Shown here one piece after another: positions 10,939 to 20,400 of a DNA stretch of 64,000 nucleotides. The notes beneath the pieces are model-generated. The model saw only the letters and a program-made list of their open reading frames with translations. It searched no databases and was not told the origin of the DNA. The number at the start of each line of letters is the position of its first letter. Position 1 is the first letter of the stretch. A program made the position numbers and the translations under genes. Origin of the DNA: Ancylostoma caninum (lineage: Eukaryota > Nematoda > Chromadorea > Rhabditida > Ancylostomatidae); assembly GCA_037903475.1 (NCBI GenBank), contig JBAJFG010000019.1:6075001-6139000 (forward strand). The letters are read 5' to 3'.

Positions 10939-11365
10939 TTATTGGTGGCACTCACATGCGTCTCCAAACATATAGAATGCACAACAGAACACTGTGTGAA
11001 ATGCCCGTACGGAAAAGCAGGCGACTGTTCAAATGTGGGGGTAGTGTATCAAATTGAATGTTTGGAATGTCATGCGCTCCATATTGGGGAACTAGCAGAG
11101 TGCTCAACGTGCGCATCAAGGAGCATTTAGCGAGCAAGAGGCGAGGGAGCTTAACATCACAGCTTGGTAGGCACAGGAACGAGGTGCATGGGGAAATGAT
11201 TTGTGTGTTAAATGTAATATTTTAACATATGAAACAGAGTTTTCAGCCAGAAAAGCGCTAAAGGCCTTCTGGATTGCGGCTAGAAACCCGAGAATGAATA
11301 ACAGGAATGAGTGCTTATCTATCACCAGTGACTTCCTCCCGTACATATCATTATGCGAGCTGTAG
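10939..11365 (+). pseudogene. Penelope-like retroelement, C-terminal GIY-YIG endonuclease remnant
   Basis: Three frames must be joined, so there are two frameshifts. The first has paired cysteines (EHCVKCPYGKAGDC) and the GIY-like strand GVVYQIECLEC, then HIGELAE in place of YIGE. The second gives NVRIKEHLASKRRGSLTSQL and GRHRNEVHG. The third is ETEFSARKALKAFWIAARNP followed by RMNNRNECLSITSDFLPYIS, ending CEL before TAG at 11363-11365. This order of Cys cluster, GVVY, IGE, R.KEH and E.SARK.LEAFW matches the endonuclease of Penelope-like elements. The reverse transcriptase part is not seen upstream, so the copy is 5'-truncated. Confidence 0.82.
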
Positions 11366-11583
11366 ACTGTAGACAACATAAGATAAGCACCGCGAAGTGA
11401 GTCTTACACGTCCGCAGCGACAGTCTTCTGCGGTTTTCCGCAAGAACGGTGGTGACAAAGTTCGTTTACCCTTCGTCCTGGGTCTTTTGTAGTAGCAAGC
11501 TTGGGGTAATGTTGGGAAACTGGCAGGGTGAGTGGAGACGTTTGGCGGTTTCAATCACAGATAAGAACCGCGAGCCACTTTTA

Positions 11584-11621
11584 GGCCTCTGAAGACGACG
11601 ATCTGTTCGAAACGTCAGGCC
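11584..11621 (+). ncRNA. hammerhead-ribozyme-like motif in the Penelope-like 3' region
   Basis: The order is GGCCT, CTGAAGA, a short stem-loop (CGA...TCG, 11596-11609), AAAC, GTC, AGGCC. GGCCT and AGGCC are perfectly complementary and form stem I. CTGAAGA fits the CUGANGA core, CGAAAC the GAAA core, and GTC the cleavage triplet. Stem III is only the AC/GT minimum, as described for the hammerheads of Penelope-like elements that act as dimers. AATAAA follows at about 11623. Confidence 0.72.
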
Positions 11622-12436
11622 AATAAAGTTTACCACCTAACAACTTGGTTGGCAGAAGAAGTGAAAGCATAATTAAAACATCATGCCCAGGTTTAGAGAA
11701 GAAAGCACGTGGAAGCTATCCAGAATGTTCGAGTGGCTTTTGAAAGAGGAGGGAAATGTCTTTCAGAAAGCCATACAAATTGTCTTAAAAATGCTGAAAT
11801 TCTACAGAAAAAATTATTTGTGCACACCCCAGAACGGCAATTGATTTTGCACCAACCTGATACAAGAAAACAATTTAGTCGATTCCCATTCATTAGAGCA
11901 AGAATGAGACAGTTCATCGAATAACAATTACGGAAATGGAGAGCCGGTGGTGATTGTCGCGTCTAGCCAGGTGGACAGAATTTAGTCGGGGCTCAGAGCC
12001 CCACAGTGGGTTGGAAGTGAGACGAGAATCGGAGGGTAAGAACAAGAAAGGCCGGTTCTGCAGGAGGGCGTCCCCAGTGCTTACGCCACTGATGCGTAGC
12101 TATCCCACTATCACCATTCTGGAGCAGTACATAGTGCCAACCTATTTCATGCCTCCAGTGAAAAATACGGAGTAAGAGCATTGAAAGCAAACCGTTCTGA
12201 AGGACAGATCCAAAAACCGCCTTGAAAAATTTCTTGCAGAGCATGTCGCAAAGAACAAGAATCTGTTGATAGTGCAGACGCGAAAATGAGATGACACTCC
12301 CCCTTTAGTGTATTCCACAAGGAGTGTTACTTTGAAAGCATGTACATATTTCTATATCTTCGCACATGACAAACTGTTTTCTGGATTTTCTGTAAACTAA
12401 TGCATCGCAAAAACAATTCTGAAGCGGTGGCGTTAA

Positions 12437-12600
12437 TTTATTCGAATAACGATTCCTATTCAATTCGAAAAGTCGGATTATTCGATTGTTCAAATATCCG
12501 ACAATTCGAAAACTTCGAAAACTCAATTATTAGAATATTCGAATTATTCGACAAACCAAAATGATCGATTATTCGGATGTTCGAAAGAAAAAGTTCGAAT
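12437..12600. repeat. TTCGAATA-type AT-rich repeat block 1 (degenerate)
   Basis: Dense, imperfect copies of ATTCGAA and its palindromic neighbours. It precedes the purer block at 12866. Confidence 0.75.
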
Positions 12601-12865
12601 ACCAACGCATACTAATGAAGATGTGCAATTAAATTAAATTCGGTTTCGTGGCTGTTCAATTTGAATAGTGCGCAAGAGCTCATGACGCATCCAGTGCAGA
12701 CATTTTGTAAGCGTCTTTATACATATGTCACTAGCTACCGTACCCTGCTTCGCTCGGGTGTTTTACTACATTGGCTACATCACATTGCTGAGACCAATTA
12801 CTATCACCAACAAATTCAACAAAATCTCCATAATTTTGGTGATCAGCATGCTAGCTAGAGTGTTG

Positions 12866-13115
12866 CATTCGAAAATTTTTTTCGAATATTCGAATATTCG
12901 AATAATCGAATATTTCGATATGGCCGAATATTCGAATATTCGAATAAACGAATATTTTGAAACGCCCGAATATTCGAATATTCGAATAAATGAATATTTC
13001 GACGTATCCGAATATTTGAATATTCGAGTAATTCGAATATTTCAACCTCTCGAATATTCGAATTATTCGAATATTCGATCATGAGCTTCGAATATTCGAA
13101 TATTTCGAATATTTG
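12866..13115. repeat. TTCGAATA-type palindromic tandem repeat block 2
   Basis: A short-period array of TTCGAATATTCGAATATTCG, separated by small variable spacers such as ATGGCCGAA and AACGCCCGAA. The unit is self-complementary, so both strands show the same open frames (Ile/Asn/Tyr/Ser/Arg-rich), which are not genes. Confidence 0.93.
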
Positions 13116-13400
13116 GGAAGTTGCTCCACATTTATTTCGGCCGAGTATGCAATTGAAGTTCTCTGAATAGAACAATCACTCATTAGGTTGCCGCGAAAGT
13201 TACTTAGTCACTTTACCACTATCTACTACTACTTATTTTGTCAAAGTCACTTTTGTGTGTTGCTAATTTTTTCGAAATTGATTTGGAATTTTCTGTCCAA
13301 AACTTATATAAGGGTTAGTCAATGCTCTACCTATATCCAGTTTGTCCTATCATTCCGTTGCGATTATGACTGAAAATATTGTCACTGTCTACAAGCTTGT

Positions 13401-13646
13401 TCAGCTGCTCCTGGTTTGATAACTCAGAAAACGTAGCAACTCGAGGGATGCCACGAAAGCGAGCGCATCCTGGAACTGATTGAATAGAATCCGAGTAGTG
13501 GTATCCTTGACCTGGCAGAGGACCTCCAACGTCATCACGACACAGTATTTTTTACCTGCTTCTCCACGGAGAGGCAAGGAAATACGACGTGTGGATACCT
13601 CATGATCTGAGTGACCGCTAGTTTCAAGTGCGTAGAGTGCGTGCAT
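13401..13646 (-). CDS. uncharacterised minus-strand open frame, protein-like
   Basis: The 81-codon frame ends TGA at 13401-13403. The peptide includes STRRISLPLRGEAGKKYCVV, a hydrophobic MTLEVLCQV and an amphipathic QFQDALAFVASLELLRFLSY. It looks more protein-like than most frames here, but no family is recognised. A putative acceptor (aaactag) lies just after its first codons, so it could be one exon of an unseen minus-strand gene or a fossil fragment. Confidence 0.22.
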   Translation of the reverse strand: MHALYALETSGHSDHEVSTRRISLPLRGEAGKKYCVVMTLEVLCQVKDTTTRILFNQFQDALAFVASLELLRFLSYQTRSS

Positions 13647-13699
13647 AAAACTTTTTGAGTTTTCAACAGAGCTTTGTTCAGCTAGCCATCTTGGTTACC

Positions 13700-14260
13700 G
13701 GTGACGAGAAGAGGGTTCTTAATTAATGTAATTCACGTAAAGAAATGTGGTTGACTCGTAAGCCGATAACTACCAAAACTACTATAAAAACGAGAACTAC
13801 CTCCTCAGAATGTAATGCTCAGTATTTGGTGGAATCAAAAAAGAACCATTTGTTAAAAGCTGCTGCCAACAAAACACTGTTTGCGCAGAAGAATGATTTC
13901 ACTTACATTGTGTAAATGTTTGTTATATTGAAGAAAAAGAATTAATCCGAAAAGACGTTCAAAGATGGCTGAAACTTTTGCGACGTCTAATAAAATAGAT
14001 GACACTGAATAGAGTTAAGAACCAGTGTTTCGAACCTAATTTCAAGTGAGCCCAGTTCTCAGCTGACGGGTTCAGTATTGGAGCTACTAGCAGTTGCATG
14101 AACTAACCCAATCCCAAATCGGTGTCAAAGGCAGTGTGTCACCTCATTTTCATGTCTGAGCCTTTACCAGATTCTGAATCTCCTCGGCAGGCTGAATCCA
14201 ACGATATACCTAAAATATTACAAAGAGGTCCTTAAAGTCTACTTTTAAACGTTTTTCGGG
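13700..14260. other. no supported feature
   Basis: No exon, RNA gene or clear repeat was recognised. Confidence 0.5.
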
Positions 14261-14261
14261 A

Positions 14262-14540
14262 CGGGATTTGTAACAGTTTGTCGAGCCGAGCGGACGCGTG
14301 AAGCCTTTGATCTCATCGATCGGACACGTGTAGACGTGTTGGCCAACGCTGCAGACGTGGCGGGCAGCCAGCACATTCACGGACCGCTCCGCCCAAGTGG
14401 TCCGTGAACTGCACTTTCGGACTCTTCGTGAACGGGGTTTTCTTCATTTTTATGGGCTTTGACGTACATGTTTGGAATTAGCGTGACGAGGAGGTCTAGA
14501 GTCTGCTGGTATTTTCTGCTCATGAAACGAGGTGACACAC
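14262..14540. repeat. dispersed repeat, copy A
   Basis: Shares an ordered series of blocks with 20308-20720: GGGACGGGATTTGTAACAGT, GACGCGTGAAGCC, ATCGAT near GACAC, TTGTTGGCCAACGCTGCA, a GGGGTTTTC tract and TTGACGTACAT. Both copies run in the same direction. The family is unknown and no intact protein is seen. Confidence 0.7.
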
Positions 14541-15334
14541 TGCCTCCAAGATATGTACATAGTGTTGCACTCGTTTCTGTAATAAGTCTGCATAAGTTTT
14601 TTTTTGCTACAGCAACATACGTAGACTGTTATGATAAGTCAGCATGAGCTTCTTCCTAGGTACTGAAAACAAATAGGAGCATTTTTAGGAGTTTTTGACT
14701 CAGCAAACTAGTACGTCAAACTAGTACGTACTTGCTAATCGCATTGCTGGGTTTCCATCCAACATCTCGAGATCGTTTCTCAGAACGGGTGCTTTGTATT
14801 GTATAGATAAATGAAGTTAATTTCCCACATTTTGTGCACAGAAGTTGCAGTGGCATGCGGTGGTAAGGTTGCGGAATGGGTTGGAAAAAGTAGGATTACT
14901 CGAAATGGAGACGTAGAGCCTCCATGACAGACTAGTATCATAAAGATTGAAAATTCTCAGTAAGCTCTTTGCTTTTCTGGAGTTTTTCACCAAGTTGAAG
15001 GCTCAAGACTTGCCATAAAACTGTAGCGATCTGTATACGTCAGCAGGTATTCTCAGACAGTGTGCGGGTGAACCGCGGTACAAATATTTGGCGTAGGCAA
15101 CTCTACAGTCAACCAAGTAATTGAATGCGGTCATTAAATCATCTATGTACGGTGAGCCTGCAGAAAGTCCGCTGTCAGCCCGCTGAAATGATAACGTGGC
15201 GTGCTGGAAAACGGCAGTAATGCTTACTGGCGATGTGTGAATGAGATTTTAGCAATCTCAAATTTAGCAACCGTAGCTGCTTGCTGATGGGACTCGAGAA
15301 TGATTATAAGAGCGAAGGTGTGTTGAAAATGACT

Positions 15335-15570
15335 ACTCGATTATTCGAATAATCGAATATTCGAATGAACCCACCTCGAATATTCGAATATTCGAATAAT
15401 CGAATAATCGAGAGTGATCGAATATTCGAATATTCGAATGAACGAATATTTTGAAGGTGTCGAATATTAGAATATTCGAATAATCCGAATATTCTGATTT
15501 TTCGAATATTCGAATGTTTCGAATAAACGAATATTCGAATATTCGAATAATTATTCGAATATTATTCGAT
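15335..15570. repeat. TTCGAATA-type palindromic repeat block 3
   Basis: Same TTCGAATATTCGAATATTCG architecture as 12866-13115, including spacers such as CCACCTCGAA and AGAGTGATCGAA. It directly abuts the MITE copy at 15632. Confidence 0.92.
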
Positions 15571-15631
15571 TCGGTCAACACTCTACACAGCACCCACGGT
15601 GCGTGATTGTTTGCAGCAATAAAGGCTTTGG

Positions 15632-15871
15632 TATAGTCTGTCCGAAACGACGAGTCCGCCCACGCACGCGGGGATCGAGGGGCGGCGCGGCTGGGACGGA
15701 TGCTGTTGGCTGCCACGTCGTCCACGTCACAGCCAAATCATTGGTTAATACTATTAAGATAACGACGAAACGTAATACGCAGATCAGAGAGATGACGTGG
15801 AGCGCTGGCAAACGTGGCAGCTTCTCGTTCCCCGCGTGCGTGGGCGGACTCGTCGTTTCGGACACACTATA
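15632..15871 (-). mobile_element. TIR MITE, copy 2 (about 240 bp)
   Basis: Starts TATAGTCTGTCCGAAACGAC and ends in the complement of TATAGTGTGTCCGAAACGAC. Its reverse complement aligns along its whole length to 1450-1680. Differences are scattered substitutions and an insertion near the middle (ATTGGTTAATACTATTAAG). Confidence 0.9.
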
Positions 15872-15939
15872 CTCTCTCTGTGTCCTGTATTCAATACCAC
15901 TGAACCACCCAAAGGGTCTGTTCAAAAAGGGAAACAGCC

Positions 15940-16279
15940 CTTAGTCTCTAGCACCCACGTAACACAAATTAGGAGTTTATTCAACCCAACTGCGCTAATG
16001 GTATTGTCACGTTTGTCCGTGATGGTTTGGACAATTGGAAAGGACATTCGAAAGTATGCCTATTCCGACAGCGGAAGTACCCGATTCAGATGGATCCCTA
16101 GTAACGTGAGTGCGGTTTCCTTATCCACATCCGTTTTATTCGCCCTATCTTTATTCTTCTTCTGTAACTTTTCCTGCGCTGCATTCCCTTTGCATAAACT
16201 ACAGTCGAAATCTCTCTCGAGGGATCAGTTACTCAACGACGAAAACGACATCCACAATGACGTAGACGTCCAGTACTAA
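15940..16279 (+). CDS. uncharacterised frame with a signal-peptide-like segment
   Basis: The frame runs from the 3' end of the MITE through to TAA at 16277-16279. The last part has a strongly hydrophobic stretch (SVLFALSLFFFCNFSCAAF) followed by a polar, acidic tail ending NDENDIHNDVDVQY. A donor-like AAC/GTGAGT at about 16106 falls inside it, so the hydrophobic stretch may instead be intronic. No family is recognised. Confidence 0.2.
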
Positions 16280-16330
16280 ACCAATGCAATGCACCGGTCT
16301 AATTGTTTTGTTTTGTTTCAGCTTAAATTT

Positions 16331-16445
16331 ATCGAACAAATTGTACTGCTTGAAGGAGAATGCTTATTTTTGTGGAAAAATAACTTGATTGAACAAATTG
16401 TACTATTTGAAGGAAAATATTTTGTATTTCTTGTGGAAAATGAAG
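16331..16445. repeat. imperfect tandem duplication, about 60 bp
   Basis: GAACAAATTGTACTGCTTGA (from about 16334) and GAACAAATTGTACTATTTGA (from about 16391) begin two similar units that both end near CTTGTGGAAAA or TTTGTGGAAAA. Confidence 0.7.
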
Positions 16446-16519
16446 CCTTAACAAGTAAATCTTGTAATGTTTGCAATGTTTCCACTTACTTGTTTTGAAT
16501 AGTAGGTGTTCATGCTGTT

Positions 16520-17000
16520 AAAGGCGGCACCCGTCGAAACCATCGTGTTTGTGATTTCGCCGGATTTTGGGGTTTTCGGGGATGTGCTCATATTCGGTAG
16601 TGAAATCGCGTGAAACACGCGAGAAAGTAGGGAAAACGCGATGCTGCCTTCCATGCGCGGACGAGTACTCCCGCGGCGCCCTGCGCGCGCAAATGGGTCC
16701 CAGCACGGAGAAAGGGAATCGGTAGCAGCCCGCATGCGTTTAAATGCGTAAGCTGGCGCGTCGGGTCCTCCGAAGCACTGGCCGACCGGGCGTGCACGCG
16801 ACGGCAGTTTGCCGTTTTCTGCGGGTAAGTCGTTGCTGTGCGCGACGCCTACTTTAGGGTTCGCAGCTAAGGTCCGAGTCGAGGATTTCGACTCGTGCTG
16901 CCTTTAAGGAAGCGCCACAGAACCAAGCTATCCATTCGTTCTCAAAGGTGCGCGCGGCCGGTCCTGTGATGGGTGCGCGCGCCGTCCGCTGAAAGTGCCT
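16520..17000. repeat. GC-rich dispersed-repeat-like segment
   Basis: Markedly GC-rich compared with its flanks. It shares CTTAAAGGCAGCAC-type words with about 2611-2640 (opposite strand) and a weak resemblance with 41090-41165. No gene is recognised, and the minus-strand frames here are not convincing. Confidence 0.4.
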
Positions 17001-17043
17001 GAGCGGGTGTCATGCGTTTTTGTCTGTGGTTACACCATCACTC

Positions 17044-17130
17044 GTCAATTTGACGACAACCCCTTTTCTTGCAGCTATGGCTCAATTTGACAACAGCCTC
17101 TTTTCTTGCAGCTATTCTCCAATTTGAAGG
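17044..17130. repeat. short tandem duplication
   Basis: TCAATTTGACGACAACCCCT and TCAATTTGACAACAGCCTCT each lead into TTTTCTTGCAGCTAT, giving two units of about 46 bp about 250 bp upstream of the first TECPR2-like exon. Confidence 0.75.
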
Positions 17131-17352
17131 CGTTTGGAGGATTGAGGTTGTGTACAGGATTACCCCTTATCAAAATCAACACAAATCAATTGAACGAAAA
17201 TGGTAGGTTTTACATAAGTTCGGAAGGTCTGGAAGCGAAATGTTGAAATCTTGCAATTCTTTCAGATGCATGTCTGGAGTGAAATATCCTACAACTTGCT
17301 AGAAAAGTAATTATTTGAATGGGTGTTTGTGTGTTCTTAATGTTTACTTGAT

Positions 17353-17448
17353 ATGGACGGTGTAGATTTGGAAAGAGCTGGTTCTGAGCTCGGTTCTGTG
17401 AAGTCACCACATGTGTTCTATGACTGCATCGAGAGAATATCATGCGTG
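17353..17448 (+). CDS. TECPR2: TECPR2-like exon 1 (start codon)
   Basis: ATG at 17353 opens 32 codons ending KSPHVFYDCIERISCV at a consensus donor (GTG/GTAAGTTT). It ends in phase 0 and the next exon (21072) begins in phase 0 with IPETFDLG. The pair resembles the vertebrate TECPR2 start, where a hydrophobic FCPLYYLLNAIP-type stretch precedes the first WD repeat. No clear trans-splice acceptor lies directly upstream. Confidence 0.75.
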
Positions 17449-20400
17449 GTAAGTTTTTCCAATATTTTATTCTGATAACTCCTTCCTCTTTCTTCTTTGT
17501 TGTTTTCCCCCGCATTCTTTCTGGTCACCATTATTATTATTCTAACATAGTTTTTACAAGAAGCCACTGTTTTCCTTCCTGACATTATTAAAATCCATCG
17601 TATATGTACATACTATGTGCATTTTACGGGAGCCCAGACGGACCGGATCCCTCTTGGCGTGGAAACAGTGACTTCTTTTCACTAGTATTATACTATTCTG
17701 TCCTTATATTTTTCTGCCACTTATGGGGGTATCAAAACGACCTAGGCTACTTTCAAAAGTAGAGACTATTCCTACATATTTAATTCGGCTCCCTGGCAAA
17801 ATGCCAAGGTTGGCGGCGTTCGTCGCGGGACCCACATTCGTGCAAACACTGCTGCCCTTTGAACGAACGTGTTCTTATGGCATAACATGTTATGGAACAA
17901 GATATACGGCAGAGACAGGAGCACCATGGGTGTCGTTGCGCAAGTATGAGATTGGCTATGACTTTCTGCTCCATATAAGCGGATTGTTTGGCTCCTAGTG
18001 GGAAGTGTTAACCTGATCTATGGATTGACGTCGTAATAAGTGTTTTTAAAGGAACATTTTGTGCAAATATCGTAAGGCTTCTGTTTATCCGGCTTTTAGA
18101 GAGTGTCTGGTTTTGCTTGATCAAATGCTATTTCAAAGACAAAAACTAACATGCCACTTACAGTTCTGTTGCTGATACGTTTGAGAAACCTAGTTTCGGT
18201 ATTGACATTTCAGGAAGCCATACGAATAGGGATATCCAAAGACTACTTGCTACCCGTCGTTGCACACTACTCCATCACTAAGGCCCATGGCATACTTCAC
18301 AGCGACACCGTCGCAGTGAAGAAAATGAATGGAAATGATGAGAACAAAGTTTCACGAATTCTCCTATCTTATCACACAGTTTGCATGGAATACCGTGCTG
18401 GCATAGGAGCCACTGTGAGAAAACCTGTGCTGGTGAACGGTTGCAGCGACAGCGTCGCTGTGTAGTATGCCCTAGGCCTAAGATATCTGTTTATTCGACG
18501 ATTTCACCAAGTGAACAAACAGCCGATATTTTTGTATTTGCAGCGGAATTCTGGAAATCGTTTGCTCTTTTCAGTTGTACTTTCGGGTTTCATGGGCTTG
18601 GTTCAAATTGCTGGCTTTGAAAAGGCCTTTTGCGGTAGACTAGCGCTAAACGCGTGCGTTTGAGTTGCCTCAGCTATGTGACTGACCCTATCACTCATCA
18701 TGCAGACGCACGCGCGTAAAATGCAAACATCTAGTATAAATTGCCCTTGTCTCTGGTTATCTCTAAAAACCAGATGTTGGTCATACGATACATACGCTAT
18801 GGGTAACGGTAGGGAGAAAGCTTAGTAGATGTAAACCTACTTGAGCACAGCTTCTCCTGTCTCTGCCGTATATCTTGTTCCATAACATGTTATACCATGA
18901 GAACACGTTCGTCTAAAGGGCAGCAGTATTTGCACGAACGTGGGTCCCGCGACGAACGCCACCAACCTTGGCATTTTGCCAGGGAGCCGAATTAAATATG
19001 TAGGAATAGTCTCTACTACTTTCAAAAGGTCTACAGCGACGAATTTTTATTGTAGTAAAATATAGGTCCCTCGAGCACTAGTACACTTTTCTTAGCTAAA
19101 GTTCAATTTTTTGAACTGTTCAATGAGCTCTTTTTATCACACGAGACGGAGTATCTTCCAACCACCGACATCAGCTCATTTTCGGCCCTGAATCTCATTA
19201 TTCGAAGATGCTGTTCCACGTTTCCAAGGAGATAATAGTTGCTGAGTGCCAGGGCCGGACTGTAGCATGTGTGATTCAGTGATTCAAATCCTTGCAGTGG
19301 TGTGGCAACAACCGCAACTCTTGGTTTGTGGACGGGTGCGCTTTCGGGAAGCATATGAAACCCGCCATTGTTAGACTTGAAAAAAAAACCATTATTCTTG
19401 AACGAGTCAGCTTGGGAATGTGAAGCCTGGCATGGTGGCTTTAAAGATTTAAGGCTACACTACACACCGCACTTGAATTTTTGAGAAAAAGAGGGATGGG
19501 ACAGGTCGAGGTGGGAAACTTTTTGATACCCCTTTACTAGTATTCAAAAATCGAACAGTTCTGCCCCAGAAATATCAGTCACTGTCTTTGATATTTCTGC
19601 AGCTTTTGGCCAACGGGTTACTTGATGAATAGATCAAGAAAATCCATACTAATGTGGTAGCGTAACCTCGTATTTATAGGGTTGCGGTAACTGCATGGTA
19701 GAAACGGCACGTCAGCAAATCCTTTGGAACAGCGGATTCATTTGACATTAGTATCGCCACTTCCAACTTCATTTAGCAAGACACTGTCCATTTCCGTATA
19801 AAATTAGCATTATCTTCTGATTCTTAACGGAGAGCCTGTCGTAACTGTACAAAGTATCCTCATGGTACAAAATGAATACGATTATCGCGATGAGCTCATT
19901 GAATAACTCTTAGGGGCAGAATTTGGGCAAAATTTTAGATTTTGATACTTCTGAGGCGGAATTACCCAAACAGTGCCTAGAGAATAGAAAAGTTTGGAAA
20001 AATCAAAAGGTTAAAGAATTAATTAGTCGTTAAAGACAGAGGCCCACCTCATTTCGTGGTTGAGCTAATAGCAGATTCTACATATCCTCCACACGCTGAT
20101 TCCAGCGGTGTACATATAGGAAACTCCAAACGTACGTAGACAAGAGTCGAGGCCGCGGCGCGGCTCTTTTGGGCAGAGACGCAGGCGCACACTACGCTGA
20201 GCTCCCATGACTCTGCCCAAGAGAGCCGCGCCGCGGTCTCGACTCTTGTCTGCGTACGTTTGGAGTTCTCTGTAGTTTTCCTCGAAGCGGTTCTCAAACC
20301 CATCTACCGGGGCGGGACTTGTAACAGTTTGCTAGCTCGAGTTCTAGTAGGAGTTACCTATTTCTCAAACTTGTTTACCCGTATATGGTAAGGGAACGAA

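Noticed and set aside
12725..13175. Long frames rich in Ile, Asn, Tyr, Ser and Arg on both strands
   Set aside because: Produced by the palindromic TTCGAATA array; both strands read alike.
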